This document shows, one piece after another, positions 6,630 to 13,145 of a DNA stretch of 13,145 nt. The position numbers and the translations under genes were made by a program. The notes under the pieces were generated by a model. It had not been told where the DNA came from and did not search any database. It was given only the letters and a program-made list of their open reading frames with translations. The stretch's first letter is position 1. The number at the start of each line of letters is the position of its first letter. Origin of the DNA: Pseudomonadota bacterium (GTDB lineage Bacteria > Desulfobacterota > Desulfobaccia > Desulfobaccales > 0-14-0-80-60-11); contig JAHIKF010000241.1 in the NCBI GenBank assembly GCA_018897875.1, positions 1-13,145 on the forward strand, written 5' to 3'.

Positions 6630-8798
6630 TCATTTGGTCATCATTCTGGAAATTCCGTCCCAGTCCGGATCCGGTGGGCGCCTCCGGTAATCGGTGCAAA
6701 TTTGCCGCAAGCGCTCCACTGCCGGATCGGGCCCGAACTCGGCCTCGAAGCCTGCCAACGCATCAAAGGCTTGGTGAAATTCACCCGAGCGGTACTTGTC
6801 CCAAGCCGCTTCATATCGCCGGGCCGCGGCCAGCTTCACAGCCGGAACTTTCCCGGTCTCACCCAGCACTTCAAAGATGTCGGTAGCCTGGGTCTTGCCG
6901 ACGACGATAATCCGGTCCAGGTGGCGCATGGCGAAGCCGTCCCCACCGGCCTGCTGGGTGCCGGTATCCACTAATATGCTGGTACCGTAAACCTTGTTGA
7001 GGCCTTCCAGGCGGCTGGCCAGGTTCACGCTGTCCCCCAGTACCGTGTAGGCCAGTCGGGTTGGGGCCCCCATATTGCCCACCACCACCGGTCCGGTGGC
7101 TAAACCGAAGCGGGTCGGGAGTTCCGGCAAGCCCTGGGCGCCCCAGGTCTGATTCAAGGCCTCCAGGGTATCCCGGCACTCCAGCACGGCTTTAAGGGCC
7201 CGGTCCGCCTGGTCCGGCATCGCCGTTGGCGCCCCCCAGAAGGCGATAATGGCGTCGCCGACGATCTTGTCCACCGTGGCCCCGTGGTGGTGCAGGGCGT
7301 CGATCATGGCCTGGAAGTAAGCGGCCAGGTGATTGGTCAAGGCCTCCGGAGACATGGCTTCCGAGATGTTGGTGAAACCGGCAATGTCGGTAAAGAGAAT
7401 AGTCAGGGTCTCCGCGTGTCCGCCGATCCGGGCCACCTCACCCTTGGCCATCAGTTCTTTGACAATTTCTATGGGCACGTATCGGGAGAAGGATTGCAGC
7501 GCCGCCAGCGACTGGGCCTGCGCCTCGCTTAATTGTTTGAATTCGAAAAGTTTGGCCTCAATTTTCGCATCGGTTTGAAAATCGAGGTTGCTTATCCGCC
7601 GGCTTTGTGCGGCCAGGGCCTCCAGGGGCCGACTGTATGATCGGGCCAGGAGAAAAGAATAGGCCAAAGCCGCCAAGAGAGTTACCAGGGTCGCCACCAG
7701 AATGTGCATCCGGAGTTGGGTGATGCCCTCCAGGAGATCGTCGTTGGGGACCAGGATGCCGATCCAGAGCTGGCGCCTCTTCCCCAAGGCATAGGTGGTA
7801 ATCCCGGCCCACCAGCTTTTTTTCTGGGATTCGTAACTGAATATGGTCTTGCCAGTCTCCTTGAGCGTTTTGCCAATCTCCTTATGGCCTTCGGCCATTT
7901 TCACCGCCGAGTGCAATTCCGGAATCTGAATCTTATCGATGTGGAGCAGCAAGGCCCGGCGAATCGACTCCTGGTCCTGAAATTTCTTATGGCGAGGCAG
8001 CCCCACCACGCGCCAGTCTTGGGTATAAACCGCCGTCTGGGAGCGTTTGCTGAGTTGGGTGGTGTCCCGGCGGGTAAAGTCGCTGATGGAACTCAACAGG
8101 ACATCGACGGCGAAGACATATTCCAGGCCCCGGTCTTGCCACTTAACCGAGGCGGTGATGCCCAGTTCTTTCGTGGTGAAGAAAAGATAAGGCTCGGTCC
8201 AGAAAACTTCTTCATCCGGCAGGTCTTTGAGCCCGACATACCAGGCGCGGCTTCTCGGTTCGTAGTCCACCTCCCGCCATTCCGGAGACTGGGGCCGGCC
8301 CTCCTGGTCAAGGTCAAACCAGAGCGTCCGGGTCCCCCAAGCCTCCCGGGAAACCACCCGGTTGCGGATGCGGCCTTCTTCCAGGCGGATTATGAGGAAA
8401 CCGTCGCCCCGGGCGTTGGCCACCTGCAGGGAAGACATGTCGGGGAAAAGCCGCATGAGCGGCAACAGTAAGGTGTTGATCCTGGTGACGGCCTTAACCT
8501 GGCGCGCGGTTAGCTTACCGGCTGGACCTTTGATGACCCCAGCCAGATTGAGTTTTCCCGCCAGTCCCCAGCGCGCCGCAATCAGGGCATTGATATTCAC
8601 CGGCTGAAAAAAGCGGTCCAGTTCCTCCGTGGCTTGAAGTGTGCCGCGATTGATGAGTTGCTCGGACAGGTCCTTTTCAGTCTGGCGGGCCTGGATGGTC
8701 ATGAGCATGAGCACCGTCAAAGAACTTAACAAAATGAGTATCGCGAAGCTGCGCAGCAGACTCCAGCGGATCGAGATGTTTTTACCGAATATACCCAT
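6630..8798 (-). CDS. Membrane class III adenylate cyclase with periplasmic dCache sensor
   Basis: The 722-residue protein makes cAMP from ATP in response to an external signal. In order it has TM1 (about 14-36), a periplasmic double-Cache domain (about 40-350), TM2 (about 364-386), a HAMP-like linker (387-440), and a class III catalytic domain (about 455-645). Dual-Cache hallmarks are SRAWYVGLKD and FWTEPYLFFTTKELGITASV. The catalytic metal ligands are Asp471 in FTDIAGFT and Asp515 in VGDAIIAF. Lys511 and Asp589 fit the adenine-selecting pair, and Asn592 and Arg596 in NLASRLE complete the site, so an active adenylate rather than guanylate cyclase is expected. The C-terminal 650-722 tail (YEAAWDKYRSGEFHQAFDAL, ending in DWDGISRMM) is a TPR-like helical extension seen in related cyclases. 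The ATG at 8798 lacks a good Shine-Dalgarno. The chagasin-type inhibitor follows 48 bp downstream. The ligand is unknown. Confidence 0.93.
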   Translation of the reverse strand: MGIFGKNISIRWSLLRSFAILILLSSLTVLMLMTIQARQTEKDLSEQLINRGTLQATEELDRFFQPVNINALIAARWGLAGKLNLAGVIKGPAGKLTARQVKAVTRINTLLLPLMRLFPDMSSLQVANARGDGFLIIRLEEGRIRNRVVSREAWGTRTLWFDLDQEGRPQSPEWREVDYEPRSRAWYVGLKDLPDEEVFWTEPYLFFTTKELGITASVKWQDRGLEYVFAVDVLLSSISDFTRRDTTQLSKRSQTAVYTQDWRVVGLPRHKKFQDQESIRRALLLHIDKIQIPELHSAVKMAEGHKEIGKTLKETGKTIFSYESQKKSWWAGITTYALGKRRQLWIGILVPNDDLLEGITQLRMHILVATLVTLLAALAYSFLLARSYSRPLEALAAQSRRISNLDFQTDAKIEAKLFEFKQLSEAQAQSLAALQSFSRYVPIEIVKELMAKGEVARIGGHAETLTILFTDIAGFTNISEAMSPEALTNHLAAYFQAMIDALHHHGATVDKIVGDAIIAFWGAPTAMPDQADRALKAVLECRDTLEALNQTWGAQGLPELPTRFGLATGPVVVGNMGAPTRLAYTVLGDSVNLASRLEGLNKVYGTSILVDTGTQQAGGDGFAMRHLDRIIVVGKTQATDIFEVLGETGKVPAVKLAAARRYEAAWDKYRSGEFHQAFDALAGFEAEFGPDPAVERLRQICTDYRRRPPDPDWDGISRMMTK

Positions 8799-8897
8799 GT
8801 TTGGCGCTGTTAGGCCGCGGGGTCCAGCCGCAGTTAGGGTTCTTTATAGCAAGTTGCCGTCAAAAAGGTAATTCTGGCTTTATGATAGCAACCTCTT

Positions 8898-8923
8898 TAG
8901 GGGCGGTTCGCGAACCGGCCCTA
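8898..8923. repeat. GGGGCGGTTCG palindrome, copy 1 (degenerate)
   Basis: A 26-bp palindrome with arms TAGGGGCGGTTCG and CGAACCGGCCCTA and a single mismatched pair. The core GGTTCGCGAACC and flanks match the perfect copy at 11018-11041, so both belong to one dispersed family. Confidence 0.75.
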
Positions 8924-8967
8924 CTACTCAGCCAGAGAGAGGGAAAAAATCGCGCCGTCCGCCGGCC

Positions 8968-8984
8968 GGGGGCACTGCCCTCCC
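8968..8984. repeat. GGGCACTGCCC palindrome, copy 1 (degenerate)
   Basis: GGGGGCACTGCCCTCCC shares the GGGCA-C-TGCCC core with the fuller copy at 10965-10981. It sits 44 bp after a GGGGCGGTTCG palindrome, as a similar pair does in the gap at 10965-11041. Confidence 0.5.
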
Positions 8985-9197
8985 TTCCCAAACGCAGAAA
9001 AATAATGACCCACTATATAAGAGGAGCCGCCGAAAGGCAAAAGTTAATGCTGGGGAAAAGAAGGCTGCGGCGCCGCCCTATCCTCTCCTGAGACGGCTTT
9101 AGAATATGGTGATATCCTCAAAAAATCAATCGGACATTTTAGGTGCTCTTGACAAACTGAGACTCAAATCTTGCCAGCAGCGAATCCTGAAGGTATC

Positions 9198-9875
9198 ATG
9201 CGGCGTATGGGACGCATCTGGAAATGGCGGGAGGAGGCCGCCGGGGCTTTCTGGGACGAGGCGCGGACGGTCCTGAAAGGGAACGGTGTCATCGCGATGC
9301 CCACGGAAACCTTTTACGCCCTGGCGGTAAACCCGTTTCAGGCGGAGGCCCTGGTCCGCCTCTTTGCCCTTAAAGACCGGGGCCCGGAAAAGCCGGTGCT
9401 GCTGCTGGTGGATGGACCAGAGATGCTCCATCAGGTGGCTCGGGAGGTCCCGGGTTTGGCCCGGCGGCTTATGGAAAAATTCTGGCCCGGCCCCCTGACC
9501 ATTATTTTCCCCAGTCTGCTCCATTTGCCCCGGCTGCTCACCGGCGGCACCGGGACCATCGCGGTGCGCCAACCCCTTCAGGCGCTTACCTGCCGCCTGA
9601 TTGCCGCCTTGGGGTTCCCCATCACCGGCACCAGCGCCAATCGCGCCGGTGGCCGGCCGCTGGTCCGGGCGGACGAAGTGGCCCGGGAGTTCGGCGATCA
9701 CCTGGACCTGATCCTGGAGGCGGGCCCCTGTCCGGGGGGATTGCCGTCCACCATTGTGGACGTAAGCAACTCCCCACCGCGCCTGGTCCGGGCCGGGGCA
9801 ATTCCAGCGGCCGAGGTGGCCGAGATTATGCCTGAGTTGGAGCGAATTCCGGTAAGGGGGGCGCCAAGTGAATGA
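9198..9875 (+). CDS. tsaC: L-threonylcarbamoyladenylate synthase (Sua5/YciO/YrdC family)
   Basis: This enzyme makes threonylcarbamoyl-AMP from threonine, bicarbonate and ATP, the first step of the t6A37 tRNA modification needed for ANN decoding. The 225-residue protein is one YrdC domain without the Sua5 C-terminal domain. Visible motifs are MPTETFYALAV (34-44), with Ala where YGL is common, ALKDRGPEKPVLLLV (57-71, Lys59 and Arg61 contacting the nucleotide), GTSAN (144-148) and PSTIVDVS (183-190). The PGPLTIIF stretch (97-104) is also typical. I chose ATG 9198, with GAAGG 4-5 nt upstream; ATG 9207 and TTG 9171 are in frame but worse placed. The end overlaps the ROK gene by 8 bp, so the two are probably one transcript. 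YciO-type proteins are paralogues, but the KxR and SxN motifs favour the synthase. Confidence 0.88.
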   Translation: MRRMGRIWKWREEAAGAFWDEARTVLKGNGVIAMPTETFYALAVNPFQAEALVRLFALKDRGPEKPVLLLVDGPEMLHQVAREVPGLARRLMEKFWPGPLTIIFPSLLHLPRLLTGGTGTIAVRQPLQALTCRLIAALGFPITGTSANRAGGRPLVRADEVAREFGDHLDLILEAGPCPGGLPSTIVDVSNSPPRLVRAGAIPAAEVAEIMPELERIPVRGAPSE

Positions 9876-10842
9876 ACCGGCGGTAGTGTCCATCGACCTG
9901 GGAGGCACCAATGTCCGCCTGGCTTTGGTGAGCCCCCAGGGAAAGATTCTTTCCCGGTGGGAATGGGCCACCGCCACCATGCCGGATCAGGCGGCCCTGG
10001 TGGCAGCCCTGGCGGCTGACCTCGCCCGTGCCGGCGCAGCCGCCCGAGAGAGCGGTTGGGAGATCAAGGGTGGGGGCATCGGGGTGCCGGGGTGGGTTTT
10101 GCCCCGGGAAGGCCGGGTGGTCTTTTCCCCCAACGTGGCGGCTTTGAATGACTGCCGCCTGGTGGACCGTCTGTCCCCCCGGCTCAACTGGCCCCTGTTC
10201 CTGGAAAACGACGCCAACCTCTTTGCCCTGGGGGAGCACTGGCTGGGGGCCGGGGCCGGACATGACCATATGCTGGGGATCACCCTGGGTACCGGGGTGG
10301 GTGGCGGGCTGATCCTCAACGGCCGGTTGTGGTCCGGCGCCGAGGGCACGAGCGGGGAAATCGGGCACATGACCGTGGACCCGGAAGGCCGCAAGTGCCA
10401 CTGCGGCAACCGGGGCTGCCTGGAGACCATGGCCTCGGCCTTCTGGACGGTGACCTGGGTCAGGGAACAACTGGCCCAGCAGGCTTCTTCCTGGCTGGGG
10501 GAACTCTACGCCGCCGATCCCGAGGCCATTCACGGCGAAACCCTGGTGGTGGCGGCATTGCAGGCCGATCCTTTGGCCCGGCGGGCCTTTGACCGGGTTG
10601 GACGCAGCCTGGGGCAGGCCATTGCCGCGGTGGTGCACCTTCTGGGGCTGACCCGTGTGGTCATCGGGGGCCGCTTTGCCCGGGCCTGGGAGGTGTTTCA
10701 AGCTCCCCTGCAGGCGGAACTGCACCGACGCCTCACCCTGTTTCCCCCGGAGGCGGTGAGCGTCTGTCCGGCTCAACTGGAAGATGACGCCGGCCTGGTG
10801 GGGGCCGCCCGCCTGGCCTGGCAGGCTTTAGAAGCCAAGTGA
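9868..10842 (+). CDS. ROK-family sugar kinase, probable glucokinase
   Basis: ROK kinases phosphorylate glucose or related hexoses using ATP in the cytoplasm. The 324-residue protein has the N-terminal phosphate loop DLGGTNVRLAL (10-20), the sugar-binding catalytic pair Asn114-Asp115 in LENDAN, and the second ATP loop LGTGVGGGLI (140-149). The ROK zinc site is GEIGH (His167) with KCHCGNRGC (Cys177, Cys179, Cys184). No N-terminal helix-turn-helix is present, so it is a kinase rather than a NagC-like repressor. The GTG start at 9868 overlaps the tsaC end by 8 bp, and AAGGGGGG lies about 8 nt upstream, inside tsaC. The kinase call is strong; glucose as the substrate is inferred from general resemblance and the compact architecture, and N-acetylhexosamine or mannose remain possible. 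Confidence 0.87.
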   Translation: MNEPAVVSIDLGGTNVRLALVSPQGKILSRWEWATATMPDQAALVAALAADLARAGAAARESGWEIKGGGIGVPGWVLPREGRVVFSPNVAALNDCRLVDRLSPRLNWPLFLENDANLFALGEHWLGAGAGHDHMLGITLGTGVGGGLILNGRLWSGAEGTSGEIGHMTVDPEGRKCHCGNRGCLETMASAFWTVTWVREQLAQQASSWLGELYAADPEAIHGETLVVAALQADPLARRAFDRVGRSLGQAIAAVVHLLGLTRVVIGGRFARAWEVFQAPLQAELHRRLTLFPPEAVSVCPAQLEDDAGLVGAARLAWQALEAK

Positions 10843-10925
10843 GTTGGAGCAAGGGCCGGAGGCATTTGCTGGTTTTTAGGTCAAGGATTCCTCCGCCTGC
10901 CGCGGTCCTAAAAAGTCTTTCGTAG

Positions 10926-10942
10926 GGTGCGTCCTACGCACC
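10926..10942. repeat. GGTGCGT hairpin (dispersed-repeat type)
   Basis: GGTGCGT, loop CCT, then ACGCACC: a 7-bp stem following GTAG. Similar GTAGGGTGCGT palindromes are widespread in intergenic DNA of several bacterial phyla. There is only one copy in this window. Confidence 0.5.
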
Positions 10943-10964
10943 ATCAATCCAGAAAAAATATCAG

Positions 10965-10981
10965 GGTGGGCACTGCCCACC
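10965..10981. repeat. GGTGGGCA palindrome, copy 2 (perfect)
   Basis: GGTGGGCA-C-TGCCCACC is a perfect 8-bp-arm palindrome with a single central base. Its core is shared with 8968-8984. Confidence 0.6.
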
Positions 10982-11017
10982 ATCCTCATTATCCGTGCTG
11001 CTTGGAAAAATTCCCGT

Positions 11018-11041
11018 AGGGGCGGTTCGCGAACCGCCCCT
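11018..11041. repeat. GGGGCGGTTCG palindrome, copy 2 (perfect)
   Basis: AGGGGCGGTTCG is followed directly by its exact reverse complement, giving a perfect 24-bp palindrome. It lies in the context GTAGGGG...CCCCTTGTAC. It is the intact counterpart of 8898-8923. Confidence 0.8.
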
Positions 11042-11359
11042 TGTACAAAAGCTTTTCATGATCTGCGGCTGGGCCGAAGGCCTGTGAATGACTGTCCTAT
11101 TTTCTACCCAACCCCCTGTGGGGGCGGACCCGGGGTTTGACCGAGCCGGTCCCCGGGCTCCAAATCTGGGCCGGCGCCAGCCAGGACCGGCGCGGCCTCC
11201 GTTCCTGGTCCCGCGGCGCTAACGCCATAAAGCCCTTGCCATCCATCCCCGCCCCGTTGCGACCCACCCTCCCGGGAGTGCGCCTGCAGGTCTGCGGGCC
11301 GGCCGTCGGAGTCGGTTATAGCGTTTGCCAAAAATTCCTTTCCATGGATGGTTTCTAAA

Positions 11360-11425
11360 TCCCCCTTTTTCAAAGGGGGACTTTTATAGGAATTCCGCTA
11401 AGTTCCCCCCTTTGAAAAAGGGGGG
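11360..11425. repeat. Paired C/G-rich hairpin element, copy 2
   Basis: Hairpin one (11361-11379) is CCCCCTTT, loop TTC, AAAGGGGG. Hairpin two (11405-11425) is CCCCCCTTT, loop GAA, AAAGGGGGG, followed by CAGGGGGGATTTAGG. Stems match copy 1 at 3369-3448, but the flanking words are rearranged: the CCCCCCTG / CAGGGGGG side lies inside the pair in copy 1 and outside it here. Confidence 0.7.
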
Positions 11426-11606
11426 CAGGGGGGATTTAGGTTCTTGGAGCATGTGCCATAATGGAAAAAACTTTTGGCAAGGGCTAGAGGAAACCGCCTG
11501 GCTTGGCCGCGGCGGACGAGGCTCTCTCGGGCCACCCTATCGTGAAGGCGTGAATATACATGATTGTCATTCGCATGACTGATTCTGGGCATATTTGGGC
11601 GACAAG

Positions 11607-11653
11607 TTTACAATAAAGTAGGACATAATACGCTAACAATACATTATTGTAAA
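11607..11653. promoter_or_regulatory. Candidate activator-binding inverted repeat upstream of amtB
   Basis: TTTACAATAAAG (11607-11618) faces CATTATTGTAAA (11642-11653); the second read in reverse is TTTACAATAATG, 11 of 12 identical. A third ACAATA at 11636-11641 forms a smaller dyad with TATTGT. The element is centred about 100 bp upstream of the predicted sigma-54 start, the usual place for enhancer-binding activators. It does not match the enteric NtrC consensus. Confidence 0.45.
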
Positions 11654-11705
11654 AAGGAGAGGAACCCCTGAACACGTAACATATTGCAATTACTATAAAT
11701 AAAAA

Positions 11706-11721
11706 TGGCACGGGATTTGCT
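11706..11721 (+). promoter_or_regulatory. Sigma-54 (-24/-12) promoter of amtB-glnK
   Basis: TGGCACGGGATTTGCT matches the sigma-54 consensus TGGCACG-N4-TTGCW at every fixed base, with GG at 11707-11708 and GC at 11719-11720. Transcription should begin near 11732, leaving a leader of about 34 nt before the amtB ATG. Nitrogen-controlled sigma-54 expression is the rule for amtB-glnK units. Confidence 0.9.
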
Positions 11722-11765
11722 TGAGCCATAATATCATAAATTCGCGTGTGAGGAGAGATGGTATT

Positions 11766-12989
11766 ATGAATCCGGCTGATACGGCCTTTGTCTTGGTGTC
11801 CGCCGCCCTGGTCATGCTCATGACCCCGGGGTTAGCCCTGTTTTATGGCGGCATGGTGCGGTCCAAAAATATCCTGGCAACCCTCATGGAGAACTTTATC
11901 CTGCTGGGCGTGGTTGGGGTTCTCTGGGCCTTATGGGGCTATAGCCTGGCCTTTGGCCCGGATGTGGGCCACTTCATCGGCAACCTGGATTACCTGGGTC
12001 TCATGGGGGTGGGGACCGAGCCTTTCAAGACCTATTCCGAAACCATCCCGCACCAGACCTTCATGATTTACCAGGCCATGTTCGCCATCATCACGCCGGC
12101 TTTGATCACCGGCGCCTTTGCCGAACGGATGAAATTCAGCGCTTTTCTGGTGTTCATGGTCCTCTGGGTTACCCTGGTCTATTGTCCGGTAGCCCACTGG
12201 GTCTGGGGTGACGGCGGCTGGCTCAAGAGCCTGGGGGCCCTGGATTTCGCCGGCGGCACGGTGGTTCACATCAACGCCGGCATCGCGGCCCTGGCCGCGG
12301 CCCTGGTAGTGGGCAAGCGCCAGGGTTACGGCAACCACGCCACCTTCATCCCGCACAACCTGCCCATGACCGTTCTGGGGGCGGGGCTGCTGTGGTTCGG
12401 GTGGTTCGGGTTCAACGCCGGCAGCGCCCTGGCCGCTAACGCCCTGGCTTCTTCCGCCTTCACGTCCACGCACCTGGCCACCTGCGCCGCCACTCTGGCG
12501 TGGGTAGCGACGGAATGGATCGTGCGGGGCAAGCCCACCACCCTGGGTGCGGCTTCCGGCGCCGTTGCCGGGCTGGTGGCCATCACGCCGGCGGCAGGTT
12601 TTGTGGGTCCCATGTCTGCCATCCTCATCGGCATCGGGGCCGGGGTCATCTGCTACCTGGCGGTTCTGGTCAAGCCCCGGCTGGGGTATGACGACTCTCT
12701 CGACGTGGTGGGAGTGCACTGCATCGGCGGCGTCTGGGGCGCTTTGGCTACCGGTCTGTTCGCTTCCAAACTGGTGAACTCCGCCGGGGCCGACGGGCTG
12801 TTCTATGGCAACCCCGGCCAATTTCTCATCCAGGTGATCGCGGTGGTGGCGACCATGGTCTTCTCTTTTGTCGTGAGCTACATCCTCTTTAAAATCCTTG
12901 ACGCTACCATGGGCCTCAGGGTAACCGCGGAGGATGAAGTGGCTGGTTTGGATATCACCGAACATCAAGAAACCGGGTATAGCCTGTAA
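11766..12989 (+). CDS. amtB: Ammonium transporter (Amt/AmtB family)
   Basis: AmtB is a trimeric inner-membrane channel that takes up ammonium under nitrogen limitation. The 407-residue protein is almost entirely hydrophobic, with about 11 membrane spans. Conserved positions are visible: FYGGMVRSKN (26-35), Asp160 in LDFAGGTVVH, and the pore histidines His168 and His318 (DVVGVHCIGG). A Trp/Phe gate region is seen in WFGWFGFNAGS (210-220). The cytosolic tail GLRVTAEDEVAGLDITEH, which contacts the PII protein, is intact. I start at ATG 11766, which has AGGAG 10 nt upstream. The frame extends to a TTG at 11721, but that lies inside the promoter and upstream of the predicted transcription start. 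There is no clear cleavable signal peptide beyond the first span. glnK follows after 15 bp. Confidence 0.95.
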   Translation: MNPADTAFVLVSAALVMLMTPGLALFYGGMVRSKNILATLMENFILLGVVGVLWALWGYSLAFGPDVGHFIGNLDYLGLMGVGTEPFKTYSETIPHQTFMIYQAMFAIITPALITGAFAERMKFSAFLVFMVLWVTLVYCPVAHWVWGDGGWLKSLGALDFAGGTVVHINAGIAALAAALVVGKRQGYGNHATFIPHNLPMTVLGAGLLWFGWFGFNAGSALAANALASSAFTSTHLATCAATLAWVATEWIVRGKPTTLGAASGAVAGLVAITPAAGFVGPMSAILIGIGAGVICYLAVLVKPRLGYDDSLDVVGVHCIGGVWGALATGLFASKLVNSAGADGLFYGNPGQFLIQVIAVVATMVFSFVVSYILFKILDATMGLRVTAEDEVAGLDITEHQETGYSL

Positions 12990-13004
12990 TAAGGGAGACT
13001 GAAC

Positions 13005-13145
13005 ATGAAAAAGATCGAGGCAATTATCCAGCCCTTCAAGCTGGAGCCGGTTAAGGAAGCCCTCCACGCCATCAGTGTCGAAGGCATGACGGTGACCGAA
13101 GTCAAGGGGTTTGGACGGCAAAAGGGGATCAGGGAGGTCTACCGG
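13005..13145 (+). CDS. glnK: PII nitrogen regulator (GlnK/GlnB), partial at right edge
   Basis: PII proteins sense ATP/ADP and 2-oxoglutarate, and the AmtB-linked form plugs the transporter when nitrogen is ample. Only the first 47 residues are in the window: KKIEAIIQPFKLEPVKEAL, then GMTVTEVKGFGRQKG and REVYR, matching the PII N-terminus to the base of the T-loop. The window ends just before the position of the uridylylatable Tyr51, so regulation by uridylylation cannot be judged. The ATG at 13005 has AAGGGAG 7 nt upstream and lies 15 bp after the amtB stop, so both come from the same sigma-54 promoter. The order amtB then glnK is the reverse of the enterobacterial order. I use glnK because of the pairing with amtB. 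Confidence 0.93.
   Translation, partial: MKKIEAIIQPFKLEPVKEALHAISVEGMTVTEVKGFGRQKGIREVYR

Larger units (their letters stand above)
8799..9197. other. Divergent intergenic region with palindromic repeats
   Basis: This gap separates the cyclase (minus) from tsaC (plus) and must carry both promoters. I see two palindromes (8898-8923 and 8968-8984). A TTGACA lies at 9149-9154 but has no adequate -10 at the right distance. The stretch 9001-9070 is purine-rich and has a small GCC-GCCGAAA-GGC hairpin, but matches no riboswitch I know. Short open frames here have no recognisable protein content. Confidence 0.55.
10843..11705. other. Long intergenic region rich in palindromic repeats, no convincing gene
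   Basis: After the kinase gene there are CGGAGG/CCTCCG (10857-10862, 10890-10895) and TTTTTAGG/CCTAAAAA (10873-10880, 10907-10914) inverted arms, which could form a loose terminator. Then come three different short palindromes (10926-11041) and the C-rich hairpin pair (11360-11425). Between 11100 and 11340 the DNA is GC-rich and open in several frames, but none of the translations is recognisable; it could be decayed coding sequence. From about 11570 it turns AT-rich and becomes the amtB control region. Confidence 0.6.

Noticed and set aside
7704..8471. Plus-strand open frame of 255 codons
   Set aside because: It is antisense to the cyclase sensor domain, whose dCache motifs are clear.
9001..9070. 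Possible riboswitch upstream of tsaC
   Set aside because: A small hairpin and purine-rich stretch are present, but I could match no conserved riboswitch core, including the cyclic di-GMP and cobalamin types.
9126..10776. Two long minus-strand open frames opposite tsaC and the ROK kinase
   Set aside because: Low-complexity Pro/Gly/Arg/His translations without domains, fully opposite two confident genes.
11721..11765. Upstream TTG start for amtB adding 15 residues
   Set aside because: The TTG overlaps the sigma-54 -12 element and precedes the predicted transcription start. ATG 11766 has a good ribosome binding site and the expected N-terminus.
11931..13121. Long open frame on the minus strand (396 codons)
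   Set aside because: It is antisense to amtB and glnK; the His-, Gly- and Pro-rich translation is typical of the reverse of a GC-rich gene.

Overview
The window looks like ordinary chromosome from a GC-rich Gram-negative bacterium. My best inference is a sulfate-reducing or syntrophic member of Desulfobacterota (former Deltaproteobacteria). The basis is gene content: two-subunit class III PHA synthase, a dCache adenylate cyclase, sigma-54-driven amtB-glnK, and GC-rich palindromes scattered between genes. There is no rRNA or tRNA gene, complete insertion sequence, phage module or CRISPR array.

Layout, left to right. Positions 1-3014 (minus strand) hold phaE, then phaC, then a two-GAF sensor protein that runs off the left edge. 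phaE and phaC are translationally coupled and make the PHA synthase; an extended -10 promoter lies upstream of phaE. A repeat-bearing gap (3015-3547) leads to a plus-strand DUF523-DUF1722 protein with an unusual Ser at a probable Fe-S ligand position. Convergent to it is a PaaK/CapK-like adenylate-forming enzyme (4607-5989, minus) whose 5' half is clearly more AT-rich than its surroundings, so it may be acquired. Next on the minus strand is a two-gene unit: a membrane adenylate cyclase with a periplasmic dCache sensor (6630-8798), followed by an exported chagasin-type (I42) cysteine protease inhibitor (6159-6581). A weak terminator lies after it.

From 9198 the plus strand carries tsaC (tRNA t6A synthesis) overlapping a ROK-family sugar kinase. 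A roughly 900-bp gap without a convincing gene follows and holds at least four kinds of palindromic element. It ends in an AT-rich control region with a full-consensus sigma-54 promoter and an inverted pair of 12-mers about 100 bp upstream of the predicted start of transcription. This drives amtB-glnK for nitrogen-limited ammonium uptake; glnK is cut by the right edge.

I did not find a clear undescribed multi-gene system. The best leads are the adenylate cyclase-chagasin pairing, an in-frame 18-bp duplication in a predicted protease-contacting loop of the inhibitor, the Cys-to-Ser change in the DUF523 domain, the candidate activator site at amtB, and the shared palindrome families in three intergenic gaps.
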